A stretch of 27,872 bases of DNA from an uncultured Collinsella sp. Lineage in GTDB: Bacteria > Actinomycetota > Coriobacteriia > Coriobacteriales > Coriobacteriaceae. The stretch is taken from positions 1-27,872 of the forward strand of contig CAUDVX010000020.1 of the NCBI GenBank assembly GCA_958452935.1, given 5' to 3'. Shown here in pieces: positions 1-7,106 of the stretch (position 1 is the first letter of the stretch; every line of letters begins with the position of its first letter). The notes beneath the pieces were generated by a model. The model saw nothing but the letters and a program-made list of their open reading frames with translations. It was not told the origin of the DNA and made no database searches. The position numbers and the translations under genes are program-made.

Positions 1-14
1 TGAAAGGAACATTC

Positions 15-947
15 ATGATTTACACGCTCACTGCAAATCCCGCCATTGACTACAATATCTCCTGCGACGGCCTGTCCGCCAATACCGTTACGCGCACCCG
101 CAACGCGGTCTACACCCCCAACGGCAAGGGTCTCAACGTCTCGTTTACGCTCGACCACTACGGCGTCGACACCACGATCCTGGGCTTCTTCGCCGGCTTC
201 TCGGGCGAGTTCATCGTTAAGGGCGCCGAAGCCCTGGGCGTGCCCGTCAAGCCCGTGTGGACTGACGGCATCACGCGTGTCAACGTTTTCCTCAACGCCG
301 GTCCCGACACCGAGTACAACATGGTTAATGCCGGTGCCGCCATTAACGAAGCCAACGAGCAGGAGATGTTTGAGCTCATCGATTCACTCGACGACATGAC
401 CTGCCTGGTTATCAGCGGCTCGCTGCCCCCCAACACCTCCGAGGGTTTCCTGGCCGAGGTCCTGCGCCGCGTCAAGGCCAAGGGCGCCGAGTTCGTGCTC
501 GACATCTCGAGCCATCAGCTGGCCGACCTCATTGCCATGGAGCCGTTGCTCATTAAGCCCAACGACGACGAGCTACTCGATATCTTTGGCATCAAGGTGA
601 GCGGTGGCGACGACGAGTCCGTCAAGGGCGCTATGGCCGAGCTCCATGCCAAGGGCGCCAAGAATGTGTTGCTGACCCTCGGCGGCGCCGGTGCCTATTT
701 CTCTAACGGCGAGCACATTTGGTTTGCGAACCGCACCTTTGAGGTCAAGCTGCTGTCGACCGTCTGCGCCGGCGATTCCTCGCTCGCTGCCTTCCTGTCC
801 GTGTGGCACGATGCTCCCGAGCGCGTTGAGGACGCCCTGCGCCTCTCGATGGCCACCGGCGCCAACGTGGTCGAGTGCCCGGGTCTGGGCGACTTTGCCA
901 AGGTGGACGAATACAAGAAGAACATCGAAGTTCGCCAGGTCTGCTAG
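15..947 (+). CDS. PfkB-family sugar-phosphate kinase (1-phosphofructokinase-like)
   Basis: A 310-residue cytoplasmic kinase of the PfkB/ribokinase fold, predicted to phosphorylate a ketohexose phosphate (fructose 1-phosphate or tagatose 6-phosphate) with ATP. The N-terminus MIYTLTANPAID, the NGKGLNVS segment near residue 38, SGSLPPN near 136 and LLIKPNDDEL near 181 are typical of the 1-phosphofructokinase branch. The C-terminal PfkB signature reads CAGDSSLAAF, with D254 as the expected catalytic base. The usual GAGD is CAGD here (C251), which is unusual. Length is normal for the family. AAAGGA at positions 3-8 is a good ribosome site for the ATG at 15. A strong terminator follows, so this looks like the last gene of a unit whose upstream part lies outside the window. 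No PTS gene is visible to settle the substrate; LacC-type tagatose-6-phosphate kinase is the main alternative. Confidence 0.85.
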   Translation: MIYTLTANPAIDYNISCDGLSANTVTRTRNAVYTPNGKGLNVSFTLDHYGVDTTILGFFAGFSGEFIVKGAEALGVPVKPVWTDGITRVNVFLNAGPDTEYNMVNAGAAINEANEQEMFELIDSLDDMTCLVISGSLPPNTSEGFLAEVLRRVKAKGAEFVLDISSHQLADLIAMEPLLIKPNDDELLDIFGIKVSGGDDESVKGAMAELHAKGAKNVLLTLGGAGAYFSNGEHIWFANRTFEVKLLSTVCAGDSSLAAFLSVWHDAPERVEDALRLSMATGANVVECPGLGDFAKVDEYKKNIEVRQVC

Positions 948-980
948 TTTCGGCACCTCGCCTGAATAGTTCGATTAATT

Positions 981-1015
981 CGCATCCGTCTTAAACCAGG
1001 ACGGATGCGTTTTTG
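981..1015 (+). terminator. Rho-independent terminator after the PfkB kinase
   Basis: A perfect 10-bp stem (981-990 with 1000-1009) closes a 9-nt loop and is followed directly by TTTTTG. It lies 34 nt after the kinase stop codon, the classical arrangement of an intrinsic terminator. Confidence 0.9.
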
Positions 1016-1111
1016 TTTATCGGACTTGCGTGTGCAGTAGAGGCTGTTTCTTGCTAGACTTCTTGCAGATGCAATCGATAGCCAATTTGATAGTCGCAGG
1101 AGGCCTTAGGC

Positions 1112-2506
1112 ATGTGCAATGTTTCGCTCAACGGTACGCAGCCGACCGATGCCTCCCTGCGCGTCCTACGCGCGCTTGAGGCGGCTGGTCTTGAGGCTTG
1201 GTACGTAGGCGGTTGGGTACGTGATGCCCTGATGGGGCGCCCCAGCCACGATGTGGACATGTGTTGCAGCGGCCTGTGGCAGGAGTCCAAGGCGGCGCTC
1301 GAGGCGGCTGATATTGCCGTGGTCGAGTCGGGCATTAAATTTGGCGGCATCACGGCCATTTGCGATGACGAGCGCATTGAGGTCACCACCTACCGCCTGG
1401 ACGGCTTTTACACCGATGGCCGTCACCCCCAGAGTGTGGAGCGTGCGGCGTCGCTTGAGGACGATCTGGCGCGCCGCGACTTTACCGTTAACGCTATGGC
1501 CTGGCATCCCGTGCGCGGTCTTGTCGACCGCTACGATGGCCAGGGCGACCTGAAGCGCAAGCTCATCCGTGCCGTTGGAGATCCCAAGCGTCGTTTTAAC
1601 GAGGACGCGCTTCGCATGCTGCGCGCGGTGCGTTTTGCCTGCCGTCTGGATTTTATGATCGAGCCTAAGACCAAACAGGCACTTGCCGAGTGCGCGCCGC
1701 TTCTCGATGCCGTGGCGCGCGAGCGCGTGGGTATTGAGCTTGAGGGCATTCTTTCGACCGGCCACGGGGGAGACGCGATGCTGCGCTACCCCGAGCTTGT
1801 TTGCGCCGCCGTGCCCGAGCTCGCTGCGGGTAGGGGCTTTGACCAGCGCAGTGTCTATCATGCCTTTAACGTCTACGAGCATATCGCCCGCGTGCTGACG
1901 GTGGCAGGGGAGCTGGCGCTGTGCGATGGTGTTGCGCCCTCTTCGAGCCTTATGTGGGCGGCGTTTTTGCACGATGTCTCCAAGCCCGATTGCTTTACGG
2001 TCGACCATGCGGGCAGCGGTCACTTCTACGGCCATCCCGAGCTCGGCGCCAAGAAGGCGCGTGTCATCATGGATCGTCTGGCGCTCTCGCACGATTTGGT
2101 GCGCGATGTGTGCCTGCTGATCAAATACCATGACAAGCCGCTGCGTCCCGAGCGATCCTGCCTGCTCAATATGATGCGCGCGCTTTCGGGCGAGGGTGTC
2201 GATACGCCGCGTCTGATGGACGAGCTCATGGACCTTAAGCGTGCCGACACGCTCGGGAAGGCGCCCTCGTGCTTCTATTACGTCGAGACGATCGAGGAGA
2301 TGCGCGCTCTGGCACGCGAGTTGCTGGCGGCGGGGGAGCCCTATACGCTCAAGATGCTTGCTATCAATGGCGGCGACTTGATTCGCGCCGGCGTCAATCC
2401 GGGCCCGGAGTTGGGCAAACTACTCAACACCGCCCTCGACGCCGTGATCGAAGACAACATTCCCAACGAACGTGAAGCCCTCCTGGCCCACCTCAACCTG
2501 GGGTAG
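1112..2506 (+). CDS. cca: CCA-adding enzyme (tRNA nucleotidyltransferase) with HD domain
   Basis: A 464-residue class II tRNA nucleotidyltransferase that builds or repairs the 3'-CCA of tRNAs from CTP and ATP. The head domain has YVGGWVRDALMG (residues 31-42) and the metal-binding pair D47/D49 in HDVDM. The neck motif RRDFTVNAMAW is near residue 125. A C-terminal HD phosphohydrolase domain starts at FLHDVSKPDCF (H287, D288), as in many actinobacterial and Gram-negative enzymes. AGGAGG at 1098-1103, 8 nt before the ATG, fixes the start. The following tRNA genes already encode CCA, so a repair role is at least part of its job. An isolated gene, separated from its upstream neighbour by a terminator. 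Confidence 0.95.
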   Translation: MCNVSLNGTQPTDASLRVLRALEAAGLEAWYVGGWVRDALMGRPSHDVDMCCSGLWQESKAALEAADIAVVESGIKFGGITAICDDERIEVTTYRLDGFYTDGRHPQSVERAASLEDDLARRDFTVNAMAWHPVRGLVDRYDGQGDLKRKLIRAVGDPKRRFNEDALRMLRAVRFACRLDFMIEPKTKQALAECAPLLDAVARERVGIELEGILSTGHGGDAMLRYPELVCAAVPELAAGRGFDQRSVYHAFNVYEHIARVLTVAGELALCDGVAPSSSLMWAAFLHDVSKPDCFTVDHAGSGHFYGHPELGAKKARVIMDRLALSHDLVRDVCLLIKYHDKPLRPERSCLLNMMRALSGEGVDTPRLMDELMDLKRADTLGKAPSCFYYVETIEEMRALARELLAAGEPYTLKMLAINGGDLIRAGVNPGPELGKLLNTALDAVIEDNIPNEREALLAHLNLG

Positions 2507-2594
2507 TCAGGTGGTTCCATTCCATATGAGCTGCCCGGTTGACCTGCGCTTTCCATAACCTCACGACAAAATCTGGGCAATTTGGAATTTATTC

Positions 2595-2626
2595 TTGCGC
2601 TCGCGTTTTTTGTCCCGTAATATATT
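2595..2626 (+). promoter_or_regulatory. Candidate promoter of the tRNA-Glu pair
   Basis: TTGCGC (2595-2600) and TAATAT (2618-2623) are spaced by 17 nt, about 35 nt upstream of the first tRNA. An overlapping TATATT at 2621-2626 is a better -10 by sequence but has a 20-nt spacer. The region is clearly more AT-rich than its surroundings. The -35 matches only at TTG, so confidence is moderate. Confidence 0.4.
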
Positions 2627-2657
2627 TCCTCGCAGCACGGCAGTGCAGATGTCATGT

Positions 2658-2734
2658 GGCCCGTTCGTCTAGCGGTTTAGGACGCCGCCCTCTCAAGGCG
2701 GAGATCACCAGTTCGAATCTGGTACGGGCTACCA
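2658..2734 (+). tRNA. tRNA-Glu (anticodon CTC), copy 1
   Basis: A complete cloverleaf can be drawn. The acceptor stem is GGCCCGT with ACGGGCT (first pair G-U), the D-arm contains TCGTCTAGCGG, the anticodon stem CCGCC/GGCGG closes the loop CTCTCAA with anticodon CTC, and the T-arm is CCAG TTCGAAT CTGG. The discriminator is A and CCA is encoded (2732-2734). It reads GAG, the preferred Glu codon in the genes of this window. Confidence 0.96.
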
Positions 2735-2756
2735 CTTCTTTTCTGCTGAGGCTTAT

Positions 2757-2833
2757 GGCCCGTTCGTCTAGCGGTTTAGGACGCCGCCCTCTCAAGGCGG
2801 AGATCACCAGTTCGAATCTGGTACGGGCTACCA
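2757..2833 (+). tRNA. tRNA-Glu (anticodon CTC), copy 2
   Basis: Identical over its whole 77 nt, including the encoded CCA, to the copy at 2658-2734. The two are separated by a 22-nt spacer of unrelated sequence. They very probably share one transcript ending at the terminator at 2844-2876. Perfect identity implies recent tandem duplication or ongoing gene conversion. Confidence 0.96.
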
Positions 2834-2843
2834 TGAATCTGAG

Positions 2844-2876
2844 ACCCGGACTTCCCATGGAAGTTCGGGTTTTTTA
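2844..2876 (+). terminator. Terminator of the tRNA-Glu transcript
   Basis: A 10-bp stem (2844-2853 with 2861-2870, one G-T pair) closes a 7-nt loop and runs into a T-tract (2870-2875). It begins 11 nt after the CCA of the second tRNA. Confidence 0.9.
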
Positions 2877-2944
2877 TTTTCGAGCTACCATCTGCAATTC
2901 CCATTTGGCCCATAGCTTTACGTTCTGCTTGTGGCCCTTGCGGG

Positions 2945-2950
2945 TACAAT
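2945..2950 (+). promoter_or_regulatory. Candidate -10 element for the flippase-like gene
   Basis: TACAAT matches the -10 consensus at five of six positions and lies 34 nt before the preferred start at 2984. It abuts an upstream in-frame ATG at 2951 that has no ribosome site. That arrangement supports the downstream start. No convincing -35 was found. Confidence 0.4.
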
Positions 2951-2983
2951 ATGCAAGATATTTGGACGGTCAGAAGGAGCCTC

Positions 2984-4288
2984 ATGAAGGAGTCCTCTCA
3001 GCATACTTCTAAGCCCCAGGTCGAGGTTGAGGCCTCGGGCGGCGATGACAACAAGGGTGCGCGTCGCGGTGCCATTTTTATCGGCGTCGTGCTGGTTGGC
3101 TATATCGTCTATCTGATTGTGACCGGTCAGATGGGACAGTTCTGGGCTGCCATGTCGAGCGTCCAAGCGCCGTGGCTCGTTGCTGCATGCTTTTGCATGT
3201 TCCTGTACCTGTTCTTTGGCATCGTTGCCTATGCGATCGCCGTCTGGCTCGATCCCAATTCGCCCGTTGGCATTCGCGACCTGATTTCGGTCGAGGCGAG
3301 CGGTATCTTCTTTGGCAACCTAACGCCCATGATGATGGGCTCCACGCCTGCCCAGATCTACCGCCTGACCAAGGCAGGCCAAAACGTCGGCGAGGCCGGT
3401 GCCACGCAGTTCACGCGCTTTATCGTGTATCAGTTTGGCCTCGTTGCCTGGGGCGCCATTCTGCTGCTTGCCCGCATGCCGTTTTTCGCCGAGCGCTATG
3501 GCGACATGACGCTGCTGTGCGTCTTTAGCTTTGGCGGTCACTGCTGCATTCTGCTTGGCATCTTTGCCGTCGCGCTCATGCCCAAGACCGTCACGCGCGT
3601 CGCGCACTGCATCATCAATTGGCTCGAGCGAATGGGCGTCTCGGCCACCAAAATCGAGGGCTGGCGTACGTTTGTCGACGGTGAAATCTACTCGTTCTCC
3701 GAGAAGTTCAAGCTTTCGGCCGGCCACTTTTCGTCCATGCTGCTCACGGTGGTCATCACCATGTTGCAGCTCGCGTTTTTCTACCTCGTGCCGTATTTCC
3801 TGATGCTTGCCTTTGGCCACCACGAAGTCGACTTTTTCTCGGTCATGGCCGCGAGTGCCTTTGTTCAGCTCCTGAGCTCTGCTGTTCCCCTGCCCGGTGG
3901 CACCGGCGGTGCCGAGGGTGGCTTCGCGCTGTTCCTGGGTCATTTCTTTGGATCGGCGTCGACCGCTGGTTATCTGCTGTGGCGCCTCATTACGTTTATC
4001 GCGCCGACTATTTTGGCCGCGCCCCTGCTGGGCCTTAAGAGCGCTCACAACGAGAGTATCCATGCACGCTGGGAACGCGCGATGCGCAAGCTCGGACGAA
4101 CGCCTCAGACCTCCTCTAAGCCTGCAAAGCCCCATCCTTTGCATGCGGTTACCGTAGACCCCAATCATCATGCTCAGAAGGATTCTGGGGCCGTCAAATC
4201 GGCGCATAAGGCCTATGTGCGCCAGACGGGTGACGGCATCCGTGTGTCCCCGGCTGCTTTGAACAAAAAGAAACACCCTAAGGCGTAA
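2984..4288 (+). CDS. Flippase-like integral membrane protein (LPG synthase TM / UPF0104 family)
   Basis: A 434-residue polytopic membrane protein of the UPF0104 / lysylphosphatidylglycerol-synthase transmembrane family (the flippase-like half of MprF, without the aminoacyltransferase half). Family members are thought to move lipids or lipid-linked precursors across the membrane; the substrate here is unknown. Seen directly: a polar N-terminus of about 25 residues, then hydrophobic segments such as AIFIGVVLVGYIVYLIV and WLVAACFCMFLYLFFGIVAY. The hallmark regions are SGIFFGNLTPMMMGSTPAQ and PLPGGTGGAEGGFALFLG. A basic, Pro/His-rich C-terminal tail of about 75 residues is probably cytoplasmic. 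The start at 2984 is chosen because AAGGAG (2974-2979) precedes it; an in-frame ATG at 2951 lies against a likely -10 box. Stands alone, after a terminator. Confidence 0.85.
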   Translation: MKESSQHTSKPQVEVEASGGDDNKGARRGAIFIGVVLVGYIVYLIVTGQMGQFWAAMSSVQAPWLVAACFCMFLYLFFGIVAYAIAVWLDPNSPVGIRDLISVEASGIFFGNLTPMMMGSTPAQIYRLTKAGQNVGEAGATQFTRFIVYQFGLVAWGAILLLARMPFFAERYGDMTLLCVFSFGGHCCILLGIFAVALMPKTVTRVAHCIINWLERMGVSATKIEGWRTFVDGEIYSFSEKFKLSAGHFSSMLLTVVITMLQLAFFYLVPYFLMLAFGHHEVDFFSVMAASAFVQLLSSAVPLPGGTGGAEGGFALFLGHFFGSASTAGYLLWRLITFIAPTILAAPLLGLKSAHNESIHARWERAMRKLGRTPQTSSKPAKPHPLHAVTVDPNHHAQKDSGAVKSAHKAYVRQTGDGIRVSPAALNKKKHPKA

Positions 4289-4406
4289 TAGTTGGTCTTG
4301 CGTTCTTCATGTTGCCGGGCATTTTTGTGCCGGATGGGGGATAATCCTCTTACGTAGATTAACTCTCATCTGTTGATGAATGCTCGCATTCAGAAGGGAC
4401 TCATCC

Positions 4407-5018
4407 ATGGCCACCAGCAAACCGCGCCTCGACCGCCGCATCGTTCGCAGCCGCAATGCCATCCTTTCTGCATTTGAGCGCCTGTTGATGGATAAGCCGC
4501 TTGCCGACATTACGGTGAGTGCTATCGCGCGTGAGGCAAATGTCGACCGCAAGACCTTTTACGTACACTTCGGTACGGTTGACGGCCTGCTCGATGCCAT
4601 TGCCGTTGATGTGGTGGAGATGATTGCCGACTCGGTCGAGAAAACGCTTGCTTCCATGGACGGCGACACGAATGAGCGCGCCCTCGGAGCGGCGGCAACG
4701 TTTTTTAAGACCATCAACGAGGCACTTTGCAATAACCTTGTGCTCAATCGCCAACTGATTGAAAACATCCCGCTCGACGATTTTATGACGCGTTTGCGCG
4801 TGCCGCTCGAGCACGAGATCGCCGAGCGCAATCTGCTGCCCGAGGGCCTAAAGGACGAGATGTTCGATTACTACCTGGCGTTTTTGCTGTCTGGTATTAT
4901 CGGCATCTATCGCGCGTGGGCTTTGTCCGACGGCTCGGTTCCCATCGAGCGCGTCTCGGCGGTCGCTAACAATCTGACGTTGAACGGACTATCGAGTCTG
5001 GAGTCTCGTTTCGAATAG
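4407..5018 (+). CDS. TetR/AcrR-family transcriptional regulator
   Basis: A 203-residue DNA-binding regulator. The N-terminal TetR domain has its helix-turn-helix around residues 34-56, ending in the typical TFYVHFGTVDGLLDAI pattern. The all-helical C-terminal region (about 65-203) would bind a ligand that is not recognisable from sequence. AGAAGGGA (4392-4399) precedes the ATG at 4407; an upstream in-frame ATG at 4380 lacks such a site. The gene is convergent with the efflux operon at 5122-8521, separated only by a palindromic repeat. TetR proteins often control neighbouring efflux genes, but the convergent layout gives no direct proof and no operator was identified. Confidence 0.85.
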   Translation: MATSKPRLDRRIVRSRNAILSAFERLLMDKPLADITVSAIAREANVDRKTFYVHFGTVDGLLDAIAVDVVEMIADSVEKTLASMDGDTNERALGAAATFFKTINEALCNNLVLNRQLIENIPLDDFMTRLRVPLEHEIAERNLLPEGLKDEMFDYYLAFLLSGIIGIYRAWALSDGSVPIERVSAVANNLTLNGLSSLESRFE

Positions 5019-5030
5019 CACTAGCGCCTT

Positions 5031-5116
5031 ATCCCCCCTTGAGTTGCGGTGAAATAGGGACTGAATAGGCCTTCTAGCGGCCTAAACAGTCCCTATTTCA
5101 CCGCAACTCAGGGGGA
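5031..5116. repeat. REP-like palindrome, family 1 copy A
   Basis: A perfect 23-bp inverted repeat (5041-5063 with 5087-5109) whose arms begin GAGTTGCGGTGAAAT. Outer C/G runs (5033-5038 and 5111-5115) extend the stem, and an inner 6-bp stem TAGGCC/GGCCTA lies at 66-71 and 79-84 of this hundred. It fills the gap between the convergent TetR gene and efflux permease. Two further copies occur at 21236-21314 and 21584-21650. It could stop transcription from both sides, but no T-tract is present. REP elements of this style are usually spread by REP-associated tyrosine transposases; none is in the window. Confidence 0.85.
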
Positions 5117-5121
5117 TTGCA

Positions 5122-6336
5122 TTACTGGTAGCGCAGACACTCTACGGGGTCGAGTTTTGCGGCGCGGCGGGCGGGATAGAAGCCGAAGATGACGCCGATG
5201 CCGACGGAGACCGCAAAGGCCAGCAGCACCGTGGCGATCGAAAAACTCGGCGTAATGGTACCGCTGGCACCGAGCTCACCAAGCACGCCAGAGCCCGCGG
5301 CGAACATCGCTAGGCCCCAGGCAAGCAGATAGCCAATCAAAACACCCAGCAGGCCACCGGTGACGCACAGCGCCGAGGACTCGGCCAGAAACTGCGCGGT
5401 GATATCGCGACGGCTGGCACCCAAGGCTCGACGAATGCCAATCTCGCGGATCCGCTCGGTCACGTTGGTGAGCATCATATTCATGATGCCGATACCGCCC
5501 ACGAGCAGCGAAATGCTGGCAACGGCGCCCATGATGAGCGAAAACGCGCCCATAAAGGAATTGAGGGCGTCGATGGCGCTTTTCATTGAGGTCGCCGATA
5601 CGCTGTCATATTCGTCGTCGTCCGCTATGCCCTTCATGCTGCGCACCTTGGATTCAATCGTCTTGCACAGCTCGTCCATGTCCGTGCCCTCGGTGGCGAG
5701 CGCCGTTACGCTGGGAAACGACGGGTTCTCGTCGCCAAAGAGGCCCGAGATGGTCTCGCGCGGCATGTATAGCGTGAGCGAGCCCATGGAGTCGCTGCCG
5801 CCGTCGATGACACCGACAATCTGCACCTCGCCGTTGGAGACCTTAATGGTCTTGCCCACCGCGTCCTGCTCGTTGCCGTACAGCTGATCGCCGCCGCCAC
5901 GGCTGATGAGCGCCACGCGTGCGCCAGATTGGGACTCGGCCTGGGTGTAGGTGCGCCCCGCGACGAGCTTGCTGGCACCCACGGCGTCGAGCATGTCGCT
6001 ATCGACGCCCTGCGCCATGACGGTATAGCTTTTGTCACCGGCCTTGTACTCGGTATAGGCGCTGTCCACGATGCCGATCTGCTCGATCTGCGGCACCATC
6101 TTGCGAAGCTTCTCAACGTCCGATTCGGTGAGCTCTTGCGACGAATAGATCTGCACCATACGCGCTGCGTTGAGGCCCAGGCTGTTGACTAGGCTGTTTT
6201 GGATACCGCCGATAAGCGAGGTCATGGCAATGACGGAGGCGATGCCAATGACGATGCCCAGGATGGTGAGTAGGCTGCGTCCCTTGTTGGCCTCGAGGGA
6301 GTGAAGGGCTTCTTGGATGAGGTCGCGCGTGCTCAT
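5122..6336 (-). CDS. MacB/FtsX-type ABC transporter permease
   Basis: A 404-residue permease of the MacB type. The first membrane helix lies at about 20-42 (SLLTILGIVIGIASVIAMTS). It is followed by an extracytoplasmic MacB-PCD region at about 45-265 and an FtsX domain with three helices at about 270-400. GGIGIMNMMLTNVTERIREIGIRRALGA and the end FYPARRAAKLDPVECLRYQ are typical of the family. Such permeases couple ATP hydrolysis in the cytoplasm to extrusion of substrates from the outer membrane face (mechanotransmission). The start ATG overlaps the stop of the ATPase gene by four bases (ATGA), showing translational coupling. Substrate unknown: peptide, antibiotic or lipid export are all possible. 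Confidence 0.9.
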   Translation of the reverse strand: MSTRDLIQEALHSLEANKGRSLLTILGIVIGIASVIAMTSLIGGIQNSLVNSLGLNAARMVQIYSSQELTESDVEKLRKMVPQIEQIGIVDSAYTEYKAGDKSYTVMAQGVDSDMLDAVGASKLVAGRTYTQAESQSGARVALISRGGGDQLYGNEQDAVGKTIKVSNGEVQIVGVIDGGSDSMGSLTLYMPRETISGLFGDENPSFPSVTALATEGTDMDELCKTIESKVRSMKGIADDDEYDSVSATSMKSAIDALNSFMGAFSLIMGAVASISLLVGGIGIMNMMLTNVTERIREIGIRRALGASRRDITAQFLAESSALCVTGGLLGVLIGYLLAWGLAMFAAGSGVLGELGASGTITPSFSIATVLLAFAVSVGIGVIFGFYPARRAAKLDPVECLRYQ

Positions 6337-7106
6337 GCCTTCACTCCTTTCGTCGGATTGGAGTGTGCGGAAATCGTGGGCAGGCTATCAATGGCGCCGC
6401 GCAGGGTCTGCGGCGCGTGGGCGATGTATGCGCCATCGTGAATCCTGCCGTCGCGAATGGTTACGGCACGGTCGGCCTCGGCGGCGATACCGGGATCATG
6501 CGTGATGAGCACGATGGTCTTGCCGCGTTCCTGGAGTTTGTGGAAGGTCTCCATCACGAGTGCTCCGGTGGCGGAGTCCAGGTTTCCCGTCGGTTCGTCC
6601 GCCAGGATGATGGGTGGATCGTTGACGAGGGCGCGCGCGATGGCAACCCTTTGCATCTGTCCGCCCGATAGCTCTGAGATGCGGTGGTCCCAGTGGTCGA
6701 CCGGCAGCGTGACGGCTTGCAGCGCATGGACGGCGCGCATCTCACGCTGAGCCCGCGGCACGTTGGTGTACGACAGCGGCAGCATGACGTTTTCGATGAC
6801 CGATAGGCGCGGCAGCAGGTTAAAGCTCTGAAAGACAAATCCGATGCTCAGGGCGCGGACTTCGGTGAGCTCGTCATCGTCGAGCTCCGCCACGTTGAGG
6901 CCCTGTAGGTAATAATCGCCTGCCGTCGGCTTGTCCAGGCAGCCCAGGATGTTCATGAGCGTTGACTTGCCCGAGCCCGAAGGGCCGGTAATGGCCACGA
7001 ACTCGCCGGGATTCACGGCCAGGCTCACGTTATGCAGGATATGGGCGCAGCCGGCATCGCTCTCAAAAATGCGATGCACGTTGCGGATGTCGATGACGGG
7101 ACGCAT
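6333..7106 (-). CDS. ABC transporter ATP-binding protein (MacB/LolD type)
   Basis: A 257-residue nucleotide-binding subunit that powers the permease encoded just downstream. Walker A is GPSGSGKST (41-49), the Q-loop is FVFQSF with Q93, the ABC signature is LSGGQ (146-150), Walker B is IILADE (166-171) and the switch histidine is H203 in ITHD. The sequence NLLPRLSVIENVMLPL after the Q-loop is typical of the LolD/MacB group. The start codon overlaps the stop of the membrane-fusion gene by one base (TAATG) and its stop overlaps the permease start, so all three are one operon. The last ~35 residues (after IRDGRIHDG) are a short variable extension. Confidence 0.93.
   Translation of the reverse strand: MRPVIDIRNVHRIFESDAGCAHILHNVSLAVNPGEFVAITGPSGSGKSTLMNILGCLDKPTAGDYYLQGLNVAELDDDELTEVRALSIGFVFQSFNLLPRLSVIENVMLPLSYTNVPRAQREMRAVHALQAVTLPVDHWDHRISELSGGQMQRVAIARALVNDPPIILADEPTGNLDSATGALVMETFHKLQERGKTIVLITHDPGIAAEADRAVTIRDGRIHDGAYIAHAPQTLRGAIDSLPTISAHSNPTKGVKA

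Noticed and set aside
2480..2515. CCACCT/AGGTGG pairing around the cca stop codon
   Set aside because: Only six pairs and no T-tract; likely chance.
2652..2858. Minus-strand frame reading ARTRFELVISALRG across the tRNAs
   Set aside because: A well-known spurious translation of tRNA genes; the duplicated peptide simply reflects the two identical tRNAs.
2539..3012. A 157-codon plus-strand frame across the tRNA pair
   Set aside because: It runs through both tRNAs and their terminator and has no ribosome site or domain.
4315..4330. CCGGGCA-TTTTT-TGCCGG hairpin after the flippase-like gene
   Set aside because: The stem is short with a bulge and no T-tract follows, so it is too weak to call a terminator.
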